NCBI RefSeq assembly: GCF_001667585.1
Contig: NZ_LZJZ01000048.1
Location: 1-52,425 of the forward strand
Direction of reading: 5' to 3'
Length of the DNA stretch: 52,425 bases
Source: Mycobacterium sp. E2733
GTDB lineage: Bacteria; Actinomycetota; Actinomycetes; Mycobacteriales; Mycobacteriaceae
Positions 17,243-25,342 of the stretch are shown in pieces; positions within the stretch are counted from its first letter, which is position 1, and the number at the start of each line of letters is the position of its first letter. Made by a program: the position numbers and the translations under genes. Below the pieces are notes generated by a model. That model was not told the DNA's origin, made no database searches, and saw only the letters and a list, made by a program, of their open reading frames with translations.

Positions 17243-18399
17243 GATTGGAATCCAAGCGTTTTCGCGGCCAGCGCGGTCAGGATCTCGGTGGTTCCGCCGC
17301 CGATGCCGAGGATCCGCATGTCCCGGTATTGGCGCTCGACTTCGGATTCGGCCATGTAGCCCATGCCGCCGAACAGCTGCACGGCCTGGTTGGCCACCCA
17401 TTCGCCCGCCTCCACGGCGGTGTTCTTCGCGAAGCACACCTCCGCGATCAGGTTGGTTTCGCCTGCCAGCTGACGCTCGACCACATGGCGCGAGTAGACC
17501 CGGGCGACGTCGATGCGCCGGGCCATCTCGGCGAGCGTGTTCTGTACCGACTGCCGGGAGATCAGCGGGCGTCCGAAGGTTTCCCGGTCGCGGCACCACT
17601 GCAACGTCAGGTCCAGACAACGCTGGGCGCTCGAATAGGCCTGGGCGGCAAGGCCGATGCGCTCGGCGACGAAGGCCTGCGCGATTTGCAGGAACCCGCT
17701 GTTCTCGGCGCCGACCAGGTTGGCCGCCGGCACCCGCGCGTCGACGAAGGAGAGCTCGGCGGTGTCCGAGGACCGCCACCCCATCTTGGCGAGCTTGCGG
17801 CTCACCTCGAAACCCGGTGTGCCCTTCTCGATCACCAGTAACGAGACACCGGCCGCACCGGCGCCGCCGGTGCGCACCGCGGTGACGACGTAGTCGGCGC
17901 GGACACCGGAGGTGATGTAGGTCTTGGCGCCGTTGACCACGTAGTGATCCCCTTGCGGACCGGAAGAGCGCACCGCCGACGTTCGTAGGTGCCCGACGTC
18001 CGAGCCGCCGCCCGGCTCGGTGATGGCGAGGGCGCCGATCTTGTCGCCGGTCAACGTCGGCCGGACGAACTCCTCGATCAGTCGCCGATCGCCCGAGGCG
18101 ATCATGTGCGGCACCGCGATTCCGCAGGTGAAAAGTGAGGCGAAGACGCCTCCCGGGGCGCCGGCCTGATGCACCTCTTCGCAGATGATCACCGCGTCCG
18201 CGCCGTCACCACCACCCCCGCCGACCGCCTCGGGGAAGCCCGCACCCAGCAGGCCGGCCGCGCCGGCGCGCCGGTGCAAGTCGCGCGGCAGCTCGCCGAT
18301 GCGCTCCCACTCGTCGGCGTGGGGCAGGATCTCGCGTTCGGTGAAGGAGCGCACCGTCTTTCGCAACTGTTCGCGCTCCGGCGTGGTCCACAGATTCAT
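17239..18399 (-). CDS. fadE13: Acyl-CoA dehydrogenase (FadE13-like)
   Basis: A 386-residue acyl-CoA dehydrogenase, second gene of the minus-strand operon. The signature IGALAITEPGGGSDVGHLRTSA and the C-terminal QLFGGMGYMAESEVERQYRD and LGIGGGTTEI are typical of the isovaleryl/citronellyl-CoA branch. The start is the ATG at 18399 (MNLWTTPERE), which overlaps the AtuA-like stop by 4 nt. Expected to form a flavin-bound tetramer in the cytosol and pass electrons to ETF. Confidence 0.92.
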   Translation of the reverse strand: MNLWTTPEREQLRKTVRSFTEREILPHADEWERIGELPRDLHRRAGAAGLLGAGFPEAVGGGGGDGADAVIICEEVHQAGAPGGVFASLFTCGIAVPHMIASGDRRLIEEFVRPTLTGDKIGALAITEPGGGSDVGHLRTSAVRSSGPQGDHYVVNGAKTYITSGVRADYVVTAVRTGGAGAAGVSLLVIEKGTPGFEVSRKLAKMGWRSSDTAELSFVDARVPAANLVGAENSGFLQIAQAFVAERIGLAAQAYSSAQRCLDLTLQWCRDRETFGRPLISRQSVQNTLAEMARRIDVARVYSRHVVERQLAGETNLIAEVCFAKNTAVEAGEWVANQAVQLFGGMGYMAESEVERQYRDMRILGIGGGTTEILTALAAKTLGFQS

Positions 18400-20120
18400 A
18401 AGAGCCTTTCGGGGATGTCGACATGCCGGCCGCGCAGCCATTCACCCAGCCCCTTGGCCTGCGGATCGAAACGTGCCTGATAGGCGACGCCCTGGCCCAG
18501 GATGCCGTCGATGACGAAGTTGACCGCGCGCAGGTTCGGCAGCACGTGGCGGGTGACGTCGAACTCCGCGGCTTCGGGCAGCAACTCCTTGAGCAGCTCG
18601 ACGGTCAGCGTGTTGGCCAGCCAACGCCACTGTTCGTCGGTGCGGACCCAGACCCCGACGTTGGCCGATCCGCCCTTGTCTCCGCTGCGGGCGCCGGCGA
18701 TGCGGCCCAGCGGCACCCGGCGGGTCGGACCGGCCGGCAGCGGATCGGGCAGCGGCGGGGGAGCGGCGGGAGCCAGTTCCAAAGTCTCGGTGGCGCAAGG
18801 GATGTAGGTCCCGGTGCCGTCGGCATGCACGGCGACATGCGGCACCTTCGTGGCGTCGACATAGCCGGCGGTGAACACGCCGTACACCTGGCCGTCGCCA
18901 GGCGGGGCCGTCACGTGAAACCCCGGATAGCTGGCAAGCGCCAATTCCACTGCCGCGGAAGAAAATTGGCGCCCAACGTTTGCCGGATCGGGGTCGCGGA
19001 CCACGCAGTGCAGCAGCGCGCTGGCGGCCTCTTCAGTGTCGGCGTCGGTGTGGTCCGTGCGGGCCAGCGACCACTGCAGCTCCGTGGGCTTCACTGTCAA
19101 CGCGGCCTCGAGCTGGCGGCGCACCAAGTCGGCCTTGGCCTCGATGTCCAGGCCGGTCAACACGAACGTCATGGAGTTGCGGAACCCGCCGATGCTGTTC
19201 AGCGACACCTTGTACGTGGGTGGCGGCGGTTCGCCGCGCACCCCGCTGATGCGCACCCGGTCGGGGCCTTCAGAAGCGGACAGCGCGATGGTGTCCATCC
19301 GGGCGGTGACGTCGGGGTTGGCGTAGCGGGCGCCGGTGATCTCGTAGAGCAGTTGCGCGGTGACGGTGTCGACGCTGACCACGCCGCCGGTGCCGGGGTG
19401 CTTGGTGATCACCGACGAGCCGTCGGCGTGGACCTCGGCCAGCGGGAAGCCGGCGTGGGTCAGGTCGGGTACCTCCGTAAAGAAGGAGTAGTTGCCGCCG
19501 GTGGCCTGCACGCCGCACTCGATGACGTGACCGGCGACCACGGCACCGGCGAGCGGGTCGTAGTCGGTGCGGCCCCAGCCGAAGTGCGCCGCGGCGGCCC
19601 CGACGATCACCGAGGCGTCGGTGACCCGGCCGGTGACGACGACGTCCGCGCCGCCCTGGAGGCAATCGACGATGCCCCACGCGCCCAGGTAGGCGTTCGC
19701 GGTCAGCGGCGTGCCCAGCCCCAGTTCCGCCGCGCGCGGCTGCAGGTCGTCACCCTCGACATGGGCGACGCGGGCCGGGACACCTAGGCGCTCGGCCAGC
19801 GCGCGGATCGCATCGGCCAGTCCGGCCGGGTTGAGGCCGCCGGCGTTGGCCACGATGCGGACGCCCCGGTCACGGGCCTCGCCCAGGCAGTCCTCGAGTT
19901 GGGTCAGGAACGTCTTGGCGTAGCCGCGTTCGGGATGCTTCATCCGGTCGCGGCCCAGGATCAGCATGGTCAGTTCGGCCAGGTAGTCGCCGGTGAGGTA
20001 CTCCAGGTCACCGCCGGTGAGCATCTCGCGCATCGCCGACAGCCGGTCGCCGTAGAACCCGGAGCAGTTCGCGATCCGGACGGCGCCATCGGTGCAGGAA
20101 GCACCGGAAGCAGAGGCCAT
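18396..20120 (-). CDS. Acyclic terpene utilization AtuA family protein (DUF1446, Rv0976c-like)
   Basis: A 574-residue protein with an N-terminal AtuA/DUF1446 domain (about residues 10-450; RIANCSGFYGDRLSAM, GGADVVVTGRVTDASV) and a C-terminal AtuA-like ferredoxin-fold segment (GARSGDKGGSANVGVWVR). AtuA heads the Pseudomonas citronellol/geraniol cluster but its biochemical role is still unclear. It is the first gene of the operon AtuA-like, fadE13, accD2, accA2, fadE12, echA7, and this set of activities closely mirrors atu/liu clusters. ATG at 20120 is the homology start. A palindromic operator lies 44 bp upstream. Confidence 0.88.
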   Translation of the reverse strand: MASASGASCTDGAVRIANCSGFYGDRLSAMREMLTGGDLEYLTGDYLAELTMLILGRDRMKHPERGYAKTFLTQLEDCLGEARDRGVRIVANAGGLNPAGLADAIRALAERLGVPARVAHVEGDDLQPRAAELGLGTPLTANAYLGAWGIVDCLQGGADVVVTGRVTDASVIVGAAAAHFGWGRTDYDPLAGAVVAGHVIECGVQATGGNYSFFTEVPDLTHAGFPLAEVHADGSSVITKHPGTGGVVSVDTVTAQLLYEITGARYANPDVTARMDTIALSASEGPDRVRISGVRGEPPPPTYKVSLNSIGGFRNSMTFVLTGLDIEAKADLVRRQLEAALTVKPTELQWSLARTDHTDADTEEAASALLHCVVRDPDPANVGRQFSSAAVELALASYPGFHVTAPPGDGQVYGVFTAGYVDATKVPHVAVHADGTGTYIPCATETLELAPAAPPPLPDPLPAGPTRRVPLGRIAGARSGDKGGSANVGVWVRTDEQWRWLANTLTVELLKELLPEAAEFDVTRHVLPNLRAVNFVIDGILGQGVAYQARFDPQAKGLGEWLRGRHVDIPERLL

Positions 20121-20163
20121 GCAGTCCTCCAATCTGCGTTTCACCGGGGAGCGCAAACCAACC

Positions 20164-20179
20164 AACCAACCGGTAGGTT
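20164..20179. promoter_or_regulatory. Palindromic operator upstream of the AtuA-like operon
   Basis: AACCAACCGGTAGGTT is a 16-bp near-perfect palindrome (one symmetric mismatch pair) extended on the left by further AACC repeats. It lies 44-59 bp upstream of the first gene of the carboxylase operon, where a TetR-family repressor would act. No regulator gene is adjacent. The rest of the 291-bp gap between this gene and rpmF shows no coding sequence and no PE_PGRS remnant. Confidence 0.5.
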
Positions 20180-20411
20180 AGCGGGTCGCGCCGGTGCCCC
20201 GTCAAGGACGCCGTTCCCGGCTGCCGCGCCCAGATTGCCGCCATGGTCGTCGACGGTGCCCGGATAATCCCCGTCACGGCAATGTCGGCGCCGGCGGGCG
20301 CCGTTTTGGTGCGCAGCAGGCCACCGACTATCCTGGTGGCAATCGTCGCACGTTCGGCCCCATCGGCCACGCCGTGCGACAAGCCCCCGACCCGAGGAGT
20401 TAGGCCCGACC

Positions 20412-20585
20412 ATGGCCGTACCCAAGCGCAGGATGTCGCGCGCGAACACCCGAAGCCGTCGCGCGCAGTGGAAGGCCACCAAGACGGAGCTCGTCGGTGT
20501 GACGGTCGCAGGCCAGAAGCACAAGGTGCCGCGCCGGCTGCTCAAGGCCGCCCGCCTCGGTCTGATCGACCTGGACCGGCGTTAG
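20412..20585 (+). CDS. rpmF: Ribosomal protein bL32
   Basis: A 57-residue basic protein of the large ribosomal subunit, starting [19 protein letters not shown] and ending [11 protein letters not shown]. No cysteines are present, so it is the zinc-independent form, as in M. tuberculosis rpmF. Length is exactly as expected. It lies 66 bp upstream of mprA on the same strand, with MprA-box-like repeats and an inverted repeat between them. Confidence 0.95.
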   Translation: MAVPKRRMSRANTRSRRAQWKATKTELVGVTVAGQKHKVPRRLLKAARLGLIDLDRR

Positions 20586-20601
20586 TTAATCTCGGCAAAC
20601 A

Positions 20602-20637
20602 CCCGGCGCGCCTCTCAGGCCGCTCTCAGGCGCCGGG
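20602..20637 (+). promoter_or_regulatory. MprA box in the mprA leader, inside an inverted repeat
   Basis: CTCTCAGGC occurs twice, at 20612-20620 and 20623-20631, as an exact direct repeat with an 11-bp period. Tandem CTCAGG-like repeats are the known form of the MprA box upstream of mprA. The pair is enclosed by CCCGGCGC (20602-20609) and GCGCCGGG (20630-20637), which could also form a terminator or attenuator hairpin after rpmF. Confidence 0.7.
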
Positions 20638-20651
20638 ACGACACTAGGCCC

Positions 20652-21341
20652 GTGCGGATACTGGTCGTCGACGACGATCGCGCAGTGCGTGAGTCGCTGC
20701 GGCGGTCGCTTTCCTTCAATGGCTACTCGGTCGAGTTGGCCCATGACGGGCTGGAGGCGCTCGAGATGATCGCCAGCGACCGGCCCGACGCGCTCGTGCT
20801 CGATGTGATGATGCCGCGGCTGGATGGCCTCGAGGTGTGCCGTCAGCTCCGCAGCACCGGCGATGACCTGCCGATCCTGGTGCTCACGGCCCGCGATTCG
20901 GTCTCCGAGCGGGTCGCCGGGTTGGACGCCGGCGCGGATGACTATCTGCCGAAGCCGTTCGCCCTTGAGGAACTGTTGGCCCGGATGCGGGCGTTGCTGC
21001 GCCGCACCAAGCCGGATGACGATGACGCCGAATCGGTGGCCATGCAGTTCTCCGACCTGACGCTGGACCCGGTGACCCGCGAAGTCACCCGCGGGCAACG
21101 CCAAATCAGCCTGACGCGCACCGAATTCGCCCTGCTGGAGATGCTGATCGCCAATCCGCGCCGCGTGCTCACCCGCAGCCGGATCCTGGAGGAGGTGTGG
21201 GGCTTCGACTTCCCCACCTCCGGCAACGCGCTCGAGGTCTACGTCGGCTATCTCCGCCGCAAGACCGAGGCCGGCGGCGAGCCACGGCTGATCCACACGG
21301 TGCGCGGTGTGGGCTACGTCCTTCGGGAGACACCGCCGTGA
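20652..21341 (+). CDS. mprA: Response regulator MprA
   Basis: A 229-residue OmpR/PhoB-type regulator. The receiver domain has the acidic pocket at Asp7-Asp9, phospho-acceptor Asp51 (LVLDVMMPR) and Lys in [10 protein letters not shown]. The C-terminal winged helix (about residues 130-227; [23 protein letters not shown]) binds DNA. MprA responds to envelope stress, controls its own operon, pepD and sigma factors sigE/sigB in M. tuberculosis, and supports persistence. GTG at 20652 follows the MprA box by 20 bp. mprB begins 16 bp after its stop. Confidence 0.95.
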   Translation: MRILVVDDDRAVRESLRRSLSFNGYSVELAHDGLEALEMIASDRPDALVLDVMMPRLDGLEVCRQLRSTGDDLPILVLTARDSVSERVAGLDAGADDYLPKPFALEELLARMRALLRRTKPDDDDAESVAMQFSDLTLDPVTREVTRGQRQISLTRTEFALLEMLIANPRRVLTRSRILEEVWGFDFPTSGNALEVYVGYLRRKTEAGGEPRLIHTVRGVGYVLRETPP

Positions 21342-21357
21342 CGAGTCGCCCGCGACG

Positions 21358-22908
21358 ATGATCCGGTACCAACGACCCCAACGCGTACCGCTGCGCGCCA
21401 CCAGCTCGTTGTCGCTGCGGTGGCGCGTCATGCTGCTGGCGATGTCGATGGTGGCGATGGTCGTCGTGTTGATGGCATTCGCCGTCTATGCGGTGATTTC
21501 GGCTGCGCTGTACAACGACATCGACAACCAGCTGCAAAGCCGCGCGCAGCTGCTGATCGCCAGCGGTTCACTGGCCGCCGACCCCGGCAAGGCCATCGAA
21601 GGCACCGCCTACTCGGACGTCAACGCGATGCTGGTGAACCCGGGTCACTCGATTTACACCGCGCAGCAGCCGGGCCAGACGCTGCCGGTCGGCGCGCCGG
21701 AAAAGGCGGTGATCCGCGGTGATCTGTTCATGTCCCGCCGCACCGCCCTCGACCAGCGGGTCCTGGCCATCCACCTGCCCAACGGCTCTTCGCTGTTGAT
21801 CTCCAAGAGCCTCAAACCGACCGAGGCGGTGATGACCAAGCTGCGCTGGGTGCTGCTGATCGTCGGCGGCGTCGGCGCCGCGGTCGCCGCGGTGGCGGGC
21901 GGCATGGTCACCAGGGCGGGGCTACGCCCGGTGGCGCGCCTCACCGAAGCGGCCGAACGGGTGGCGCGCACCGACGACCTGCGGCCCATTCCGGTGTTCG
22001 GTAGCGACGAATTGGCAAGGCTCACCGAGGCATTCAACTTGATGCTGCGGGCGCTGGCCGAGTCCCGCGAACGGCAGGCGCGGTTGGTCACCGACGCCGG
22101 CCATGAATTGCGCACCCCGCTGACGTCGCTGCGCACCAACGTCGAGCTGCTGATGGCCTCGATGGAACCGGGGGCGCCGCGGCTGCCCGAGCAGGAGATG
22201 GTCGAGCTTCGTGCCGACGTGCTGGCGCAGATCGAGGAATTGTCCACGCTGGTGGGCGATTTGGTGGACCTCACTCGGGACGATGCCGGCCAGGTGGTGC
22301 ACGAGCCGGTCGACATGTCCGAGGTGGTCGATCGCAGCCTGGAGCGAGTCAGGCGGCGCCGCAACGACATTCACTTCGACGTCGACATCACGCCCTGGCA
22401 GATGTACGGCGACGCCGCGGGGCTGTCGCGGGCGGTGCTCAATCTCCTGGACAACGCGGCCAAGTGGAGCCCACCGGGTGGTCATGTCGGCATCACCATG
22501 CGACAACTCGACCCGACGCACGCGGAGTTGGTGGTGTCCGACCACGGCCCCGGCATTCCGCCGCACGAACGCCGGCTGGTGTTCGAGCGGTTCTACCGTT
22601 CGACGACCGCACGCGCCATGCCGGGCTCGGGGCTGGGGCTGGCGATCGTCAAGAAGGTCGTGCTGAATCACGGTGGATTGCTCCGTGTCGAGGACACCGT
22701 GCCCGGCGGACAGCCGCCGGGAACCTCGTTTTATGTGCTGCTGCCCGGTCGGCCGATGCCGCCGTCGCCGTATCCGACGCCCGCCGCAGGTAATCCCGAG
22801 GAAGAGTCCGGCACCGACGCCACGGTCCCCGTGGCCGGCGACCAGTCGAACTCTCGGGAACCAGCGAACGTTATCTCAGTGGACTCTCAGTCCGCGCGGG
22901 CAAGGTAG
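21358..22908 (+). CDS. mprB: Sensor histidine kinase MprB
   Basis: A 516-residue membrane kinase. TM1 (about residues 23-48) and TM2 (about 163-183) flank an extracytoplasmic sensor domain. HAMP, HisKA with HELRTP (His249 as phospho-acceptor), and HATPase with the N box NLLDNAAKWS, DHGPGIP and GSGLGLAIV follow. ATG at 21358 is the conserved start; earlier in-frame codons overlap mprA. The final codons carry a second MprA-box-like repeat that probably serves pepD. Confidence 0.95.
   Translation: MIRYQRPQRVPLRATSSLSLRWRVMLLAMSMVAMVVVLMAFAVYAVISAALYNDIDNQLQSRAQLLIASGSLAADPGKAIEGTAYSDVNAMLVNPGHSIYTAQQPGQTLPVGAPEKAVIRGDLFMSRRTALDQRVLAIHLPNGSSLLISKSLKPTEAVMTKLRWVLLIVGGVGAAVAAVAGGMVTRAGLRPVARLTEAAERVARTDDLRPIPVFGSDELARLTEAFNLMLRALAESRERQARLVTDAGHELRTPLTSLRTNVELLMASMEPGAPRLPEQEMVELRADVLAQIEELSTLVGDLVDLTRDDAGQVVHEPVDMSEVVDRSLERVRRRRNDIHFDVDITPWQMYGDAAGLSRAVLNLLDNAAKWSPPGGHVGITMRQLDPTHAELVVSDHGPGIPPHERRLVFERFYRSTTARAMPGSGLGLAIVKKVVLNHGGLLRVEDTVPGGQPPGTSFYVLLPGRPMPPSPYPTPAAGNPEEESGTDATVPVAGDQSNSREPANVISVDSQSARAR
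22874..22891 (+). promoter_or_regulatory. Second MprA-box-like repeat, upstream of pepD
   Basis: TCTCAGT is repeated at 22874-22880 and 22885-22891, again with an 11-bp period, inside the 3' end of mprB and about 80 bp before pepD. The spacing and core (CTCAG) match the box upstream of mprA, which supports direct MprA control of pepD. Confidence 0.55.
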
Positions 22909-22968
22909 GTCTGCAGCTACTGTTGAAGAACCCAGTCGAGCCGACGAGCCGATACTGAGATAGAGGAA

Positions 22969-24453
22969 GTGCGACCCAGCGACATGACGAATGACCCGAG
23001 GTATTCGCCACCGCCGCAGCAGCCGGGATATCGTCCCGCGCCGAATCAGCCTGCGCCCACCCCGAGCCATTCGGGGACCTCTGCTTACGGCCAGGGGCAT
23101 CAGCAACCGTATAGCCAGCCATTCGATTGGCGGCGTCAATCGCAGACGACCCAATTCCGCCAGCCCTACGACCCGTACAACGGCACCGGTCCGGGCCGGA
23201 TACCGGGGGGCACCGGAGTAGGCCCCGTCCCCGGGGCCACCGGGACCGGACCGATTCCGGGCATGCTCCCGCCGATGCTGCCGCCGGCCCCCCGAAAACG
23301 GTCCCGCGCAGGGTTGTTGACCGTGGGCGCATTGGCCATCGCGGTGGTGTCGGCCGGCATCGGCGGAGCCGCGGCGACGGCTGTCGAGCTGGGCACGCAC
23401 AACACCAACGGCAATGCGCACACCGTCATCGGTGCGCCCAGCGTCCCCGCGGCGAACATGGCGCCGGGCAGCGTCGAGCAGGTCGCCTCCAAGGTGGTGC
23501 CCAGCGTCGTCATGCTGGAGACGGATCTGGGCCGCCAGTCCGAAGAGGGCTCCGGCATCATCCTTTCCGCCGACGGGCTGATTCTGACCAACAACCACGT
23601 GGTGGCGGCGGCCGCGGGGCCGCCGAGGGGCCCCGCGGCTCCCCCCGGCGGTCCGCCCGGAGGCCCCGGTGGCGGACCCGGTGGTCCGGCTCCTAAGACG
23701 ACGGTGACCTTCGCCGACGGCCGCACCGCACCCTTCACGGTGCTCGGCGCCGACCCCACCAGCGACATCGCCGTGATCCGCGTGCAGGGCGTCTCCGGCC
23801 TCACCCCGATCTCCCTGGGTTCCTCATCGGACCTGCGCGTCGGCCAACCGGTGGTGGCCATCGGGTCGCCGCTGGGTCTGTCGGGCACGGTGACCACCGG
23901 GATCGTCAGTGCGCTGAATCGGCCGGTGTCCACCACCGGTGAAGCGGGCAACCAGAACACCGTGCTGGACGCGATCCAGACGGATGCCGCCATCAACCCG
24001 GGTAACTCCGGTGGCGCGTTGGTCAACATGAATGGCCAGCTGGTCGGCGTGAACTCGGCCATCGCCACCCTGGGTGCCGACTCGCCGGACGCACAGAGCG
24101 GTTCGATCGGGCTCGGGTTTGCGATCCCGGTCGATCAGGCCAAGCGCATCGCCGACGAGCTGATCAGCAGCGGCAAGGCATCGCACGCCTCGCTCGGCGT
24201 GCAGGTGACGAACGACAAGGGCACCCCCGGGGCCAAGATCGTCGACGTCGTGCCCGGCGGCGCGGCCGCGAGCGCAGGCGTGCCCAAGAATGTGATCGTC
24301 ACCAAGGTCGACGATCGCCCCATCAGCAGTGCCGATGCCCTGGTCGCGGCCGTGCGGTCCAAGGCGCCCGGCGACAAGATCTCGCTGACCTTCCAGGATC
24401 CCGCTGGTGGCAGCCGTACCGTGCCGGTGACCCTGGGGAAGGCGGATCAGTAA
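22969..24453 (+). CDS. pepD: HtrA-like serine protease PepD
   Basis: A 494-residue membrane-anchored DegP/HtrA protease. A Pro/Gln-rich cytosolic N-terminus is followed by one TM segment (about residues 115-140), a trypsin-like domain with His210 (LTNNHV), Asp266 (TSDIAV) and Ser347 (GNSGGALV), and a C-terminal PDZ domain (about 400-485). It degrades or chaperones misfolded envelope proteins and modulates MprAB signalling. A Pro/Gly-rich insert (about residues 215-240) between His and Asp is longer than in M. tuberculosis as I recall. GTG at 22969 or ATG at 22984 could be the start. It shares one base with moaB2. Confidence 0.93.
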   Translation: MRPSDMTNDPRYSPPPQQPGYRPAPNQPAPTPSHSGTSAYGQGHQQPYSQPFDWRRQSQTTQFRQPYDPYNGTGPGRIPGGTGVGPVPGATGTGPIPGMLPPMLPPAPRKRSRAGLLTVGALAIAVVSAGIGGAAATAVELGTHNTNGNAHTVIGAPSVPAANMAPGSVEQVASKVVPSVVMLETDLGRQSEEGSGIILSADGLILTNNHVVAAAAGPPRGPAAPPGGPPGGPGGGPGGPAPKTTVTFADGRTAPFTVLGADPTSDIAVIRVQGVSGLTPISLGSSSDLRVGQPVVAIGSPLGLSGTVTTGIVSALNRPVSTTGEAGNQNTVLDAIQTDAAINPGNSGGALVNMNGQLVGVNSAIATLGADSPDAQSGSIGLGFAIPVDQAKRIADELISSGKASHASLGVQVTNDKGTPGAKIVDVVPGGAAASAGVPKNVIVTKVDDRPISSADALVAAVRSKAPGDKISLTFQDPAGGSRTVPVTLGKADQ

Positions 24454-25010
24454 TGCGAGTGGAAGAACCCTCGGCTGCGGGATTGTCGGAGCTCGGTTAT
24501 ACCGTGGCGCCCATGGAAACGGGTGCGGAGTTGGTGGTCGGCCGGGCCCTGGTCGTGGTGGTCGACGACCGCACCGCTCACGGGGACGAGGACCACAGCG
24601 GGCCGCTGGTAACCGAACTGCTGACCGAGGCCGGATTCGTTGTCGACGGTGTGGTTGCGGTTGCCGCGGACGAGGTCGAGATTCGCAACGCGCTCAACAC
24701 CGCGGTGATCGGCGGGGTGGACCTGGTGGTCTCCGTCGGCGGGACGGGTGTCACGCCCCGCGACGTCACCCCGGAGGCCACCCGCGAAATCCTGGACCGG
24801 GAGATCCTCGGCATCGCCGAAGCCATTCGGGGGTCCGGGCTGTCCGCGGGGATCATCGACGCCGGGCTGTCACGGGGCCTGGCCGGGGTGTCCGGAAGCA
24901 CGTTGGTGGTGAACCTGGCCGGTTCCCGCTACGCGGTGCGCGACGGAATGGCGACGCTGAACCCGCTGGCCGCTCAAATCATCGGGCAGCTGTCGAGCCT
25001 GGAGATCTGA
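24453..25010 (+). CDS. moaB2: MoaB/Mog-family molybdopterin-binding protein
   Basis: A 185-residue MoaB/Mog protein. The molybdopterin-binding signature SVGGTGVTPRDVTPEATRE is intact, with ELVVGRALVVVVDDRTAHGDEDHSGP at the start of the domain. Family members adenylylate molybdopterin or bind it during cofactor synthesis. Its fixed position behind mprA-mprB-pepD, with a TAATG start-stop overlap, suggests a link to the stress operon; a sigma-factor-binding role for mycobacterial MoaB2 has been reported, to my knowledge. The first ~15 residues are less conserved, so the start is uncertain. Confidence 0.9.
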   Translation: MRVEEPSAAGLSELGYTVAPMETGAELVVGRALVVVVDDRTAHGDEDHSGPLVTELLTEAGFVVDGVVAVAADEVEIRNALNTAVIGGVDLVVSVGGTGVTPRDVTPEATREILDREILGIAEAIRGSGLSAGIIDAGLSRGLAGVSGSTLVVNLAGSRYAVRDGMATLNPLAAQIIGQLSSLEI

Positions 25011-25342
25011 CCGCTCCTGGGGCTTGGCTGTGACCAGACCTTCCAGGTATCGACGCAGAATCGGGTTCACGCACTCAGAAGCCGATGTACGGGCTCGACG
25101 CGGACGCCTATAAGTACTCGACGCGGACGCCTATAGGTACGAGCAGCGGTGGCGGGAGAACGTGCCACCTCACCACGGCTGACAGGGCACCCGACCAAGG
25201 GGTTCTGTTTCCGGCGTCACGGCGCGGTCAACTTTTGGTAGCCAATTGTCCGCGAAATGTGCGATAGCGCCCAAACCTGGCATAGCGTTTTCTAGGGCGG
25301 CGGCGCGCTGCCCTGATAGTTGGCGCTACGGGAGGTCTGCGC
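25011..25342. other. Non-coding gap with a 23-bp tandem repeat
   Basis: The gap after moaB2 holds no credible gene. A small plus-strand open frame at 25085-25267 has unusual composition for this genome and no recognisable domain. The only structure seen is a two-copy 23-bp repeat at 25094-25139. The mscL-like ribosome site (GGGAGG) lies at the right edge. Confidence 0.6.
25094..25139. repeat. Two-copy 23-bp tandem repeat
   Basis: Units 25094-25116 and 25117-25139 are identical except for one A/G difference. Each holds CTCGACGCGGACGCCTATA followed by RGTA. The CTATAAGTA/CTATAGGTA part is AT-rich for this genome and could resemble a promoter, but no function is evident. Confidence 0.75.

Noticed and set aside
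20121..20411. Possible PE_PGRS or remnant gene between the AtuA-like gene and rpmF
   Set aside because: No PE motif or glycine-alanine repeat is present; only the operator-like palindrome is seen.
25085..25267. 60-codon plus-strand frame in the moaB2-MscL gap
   Set aside because: No ribosome site, atypical composition, and it spans a tandem repeat.
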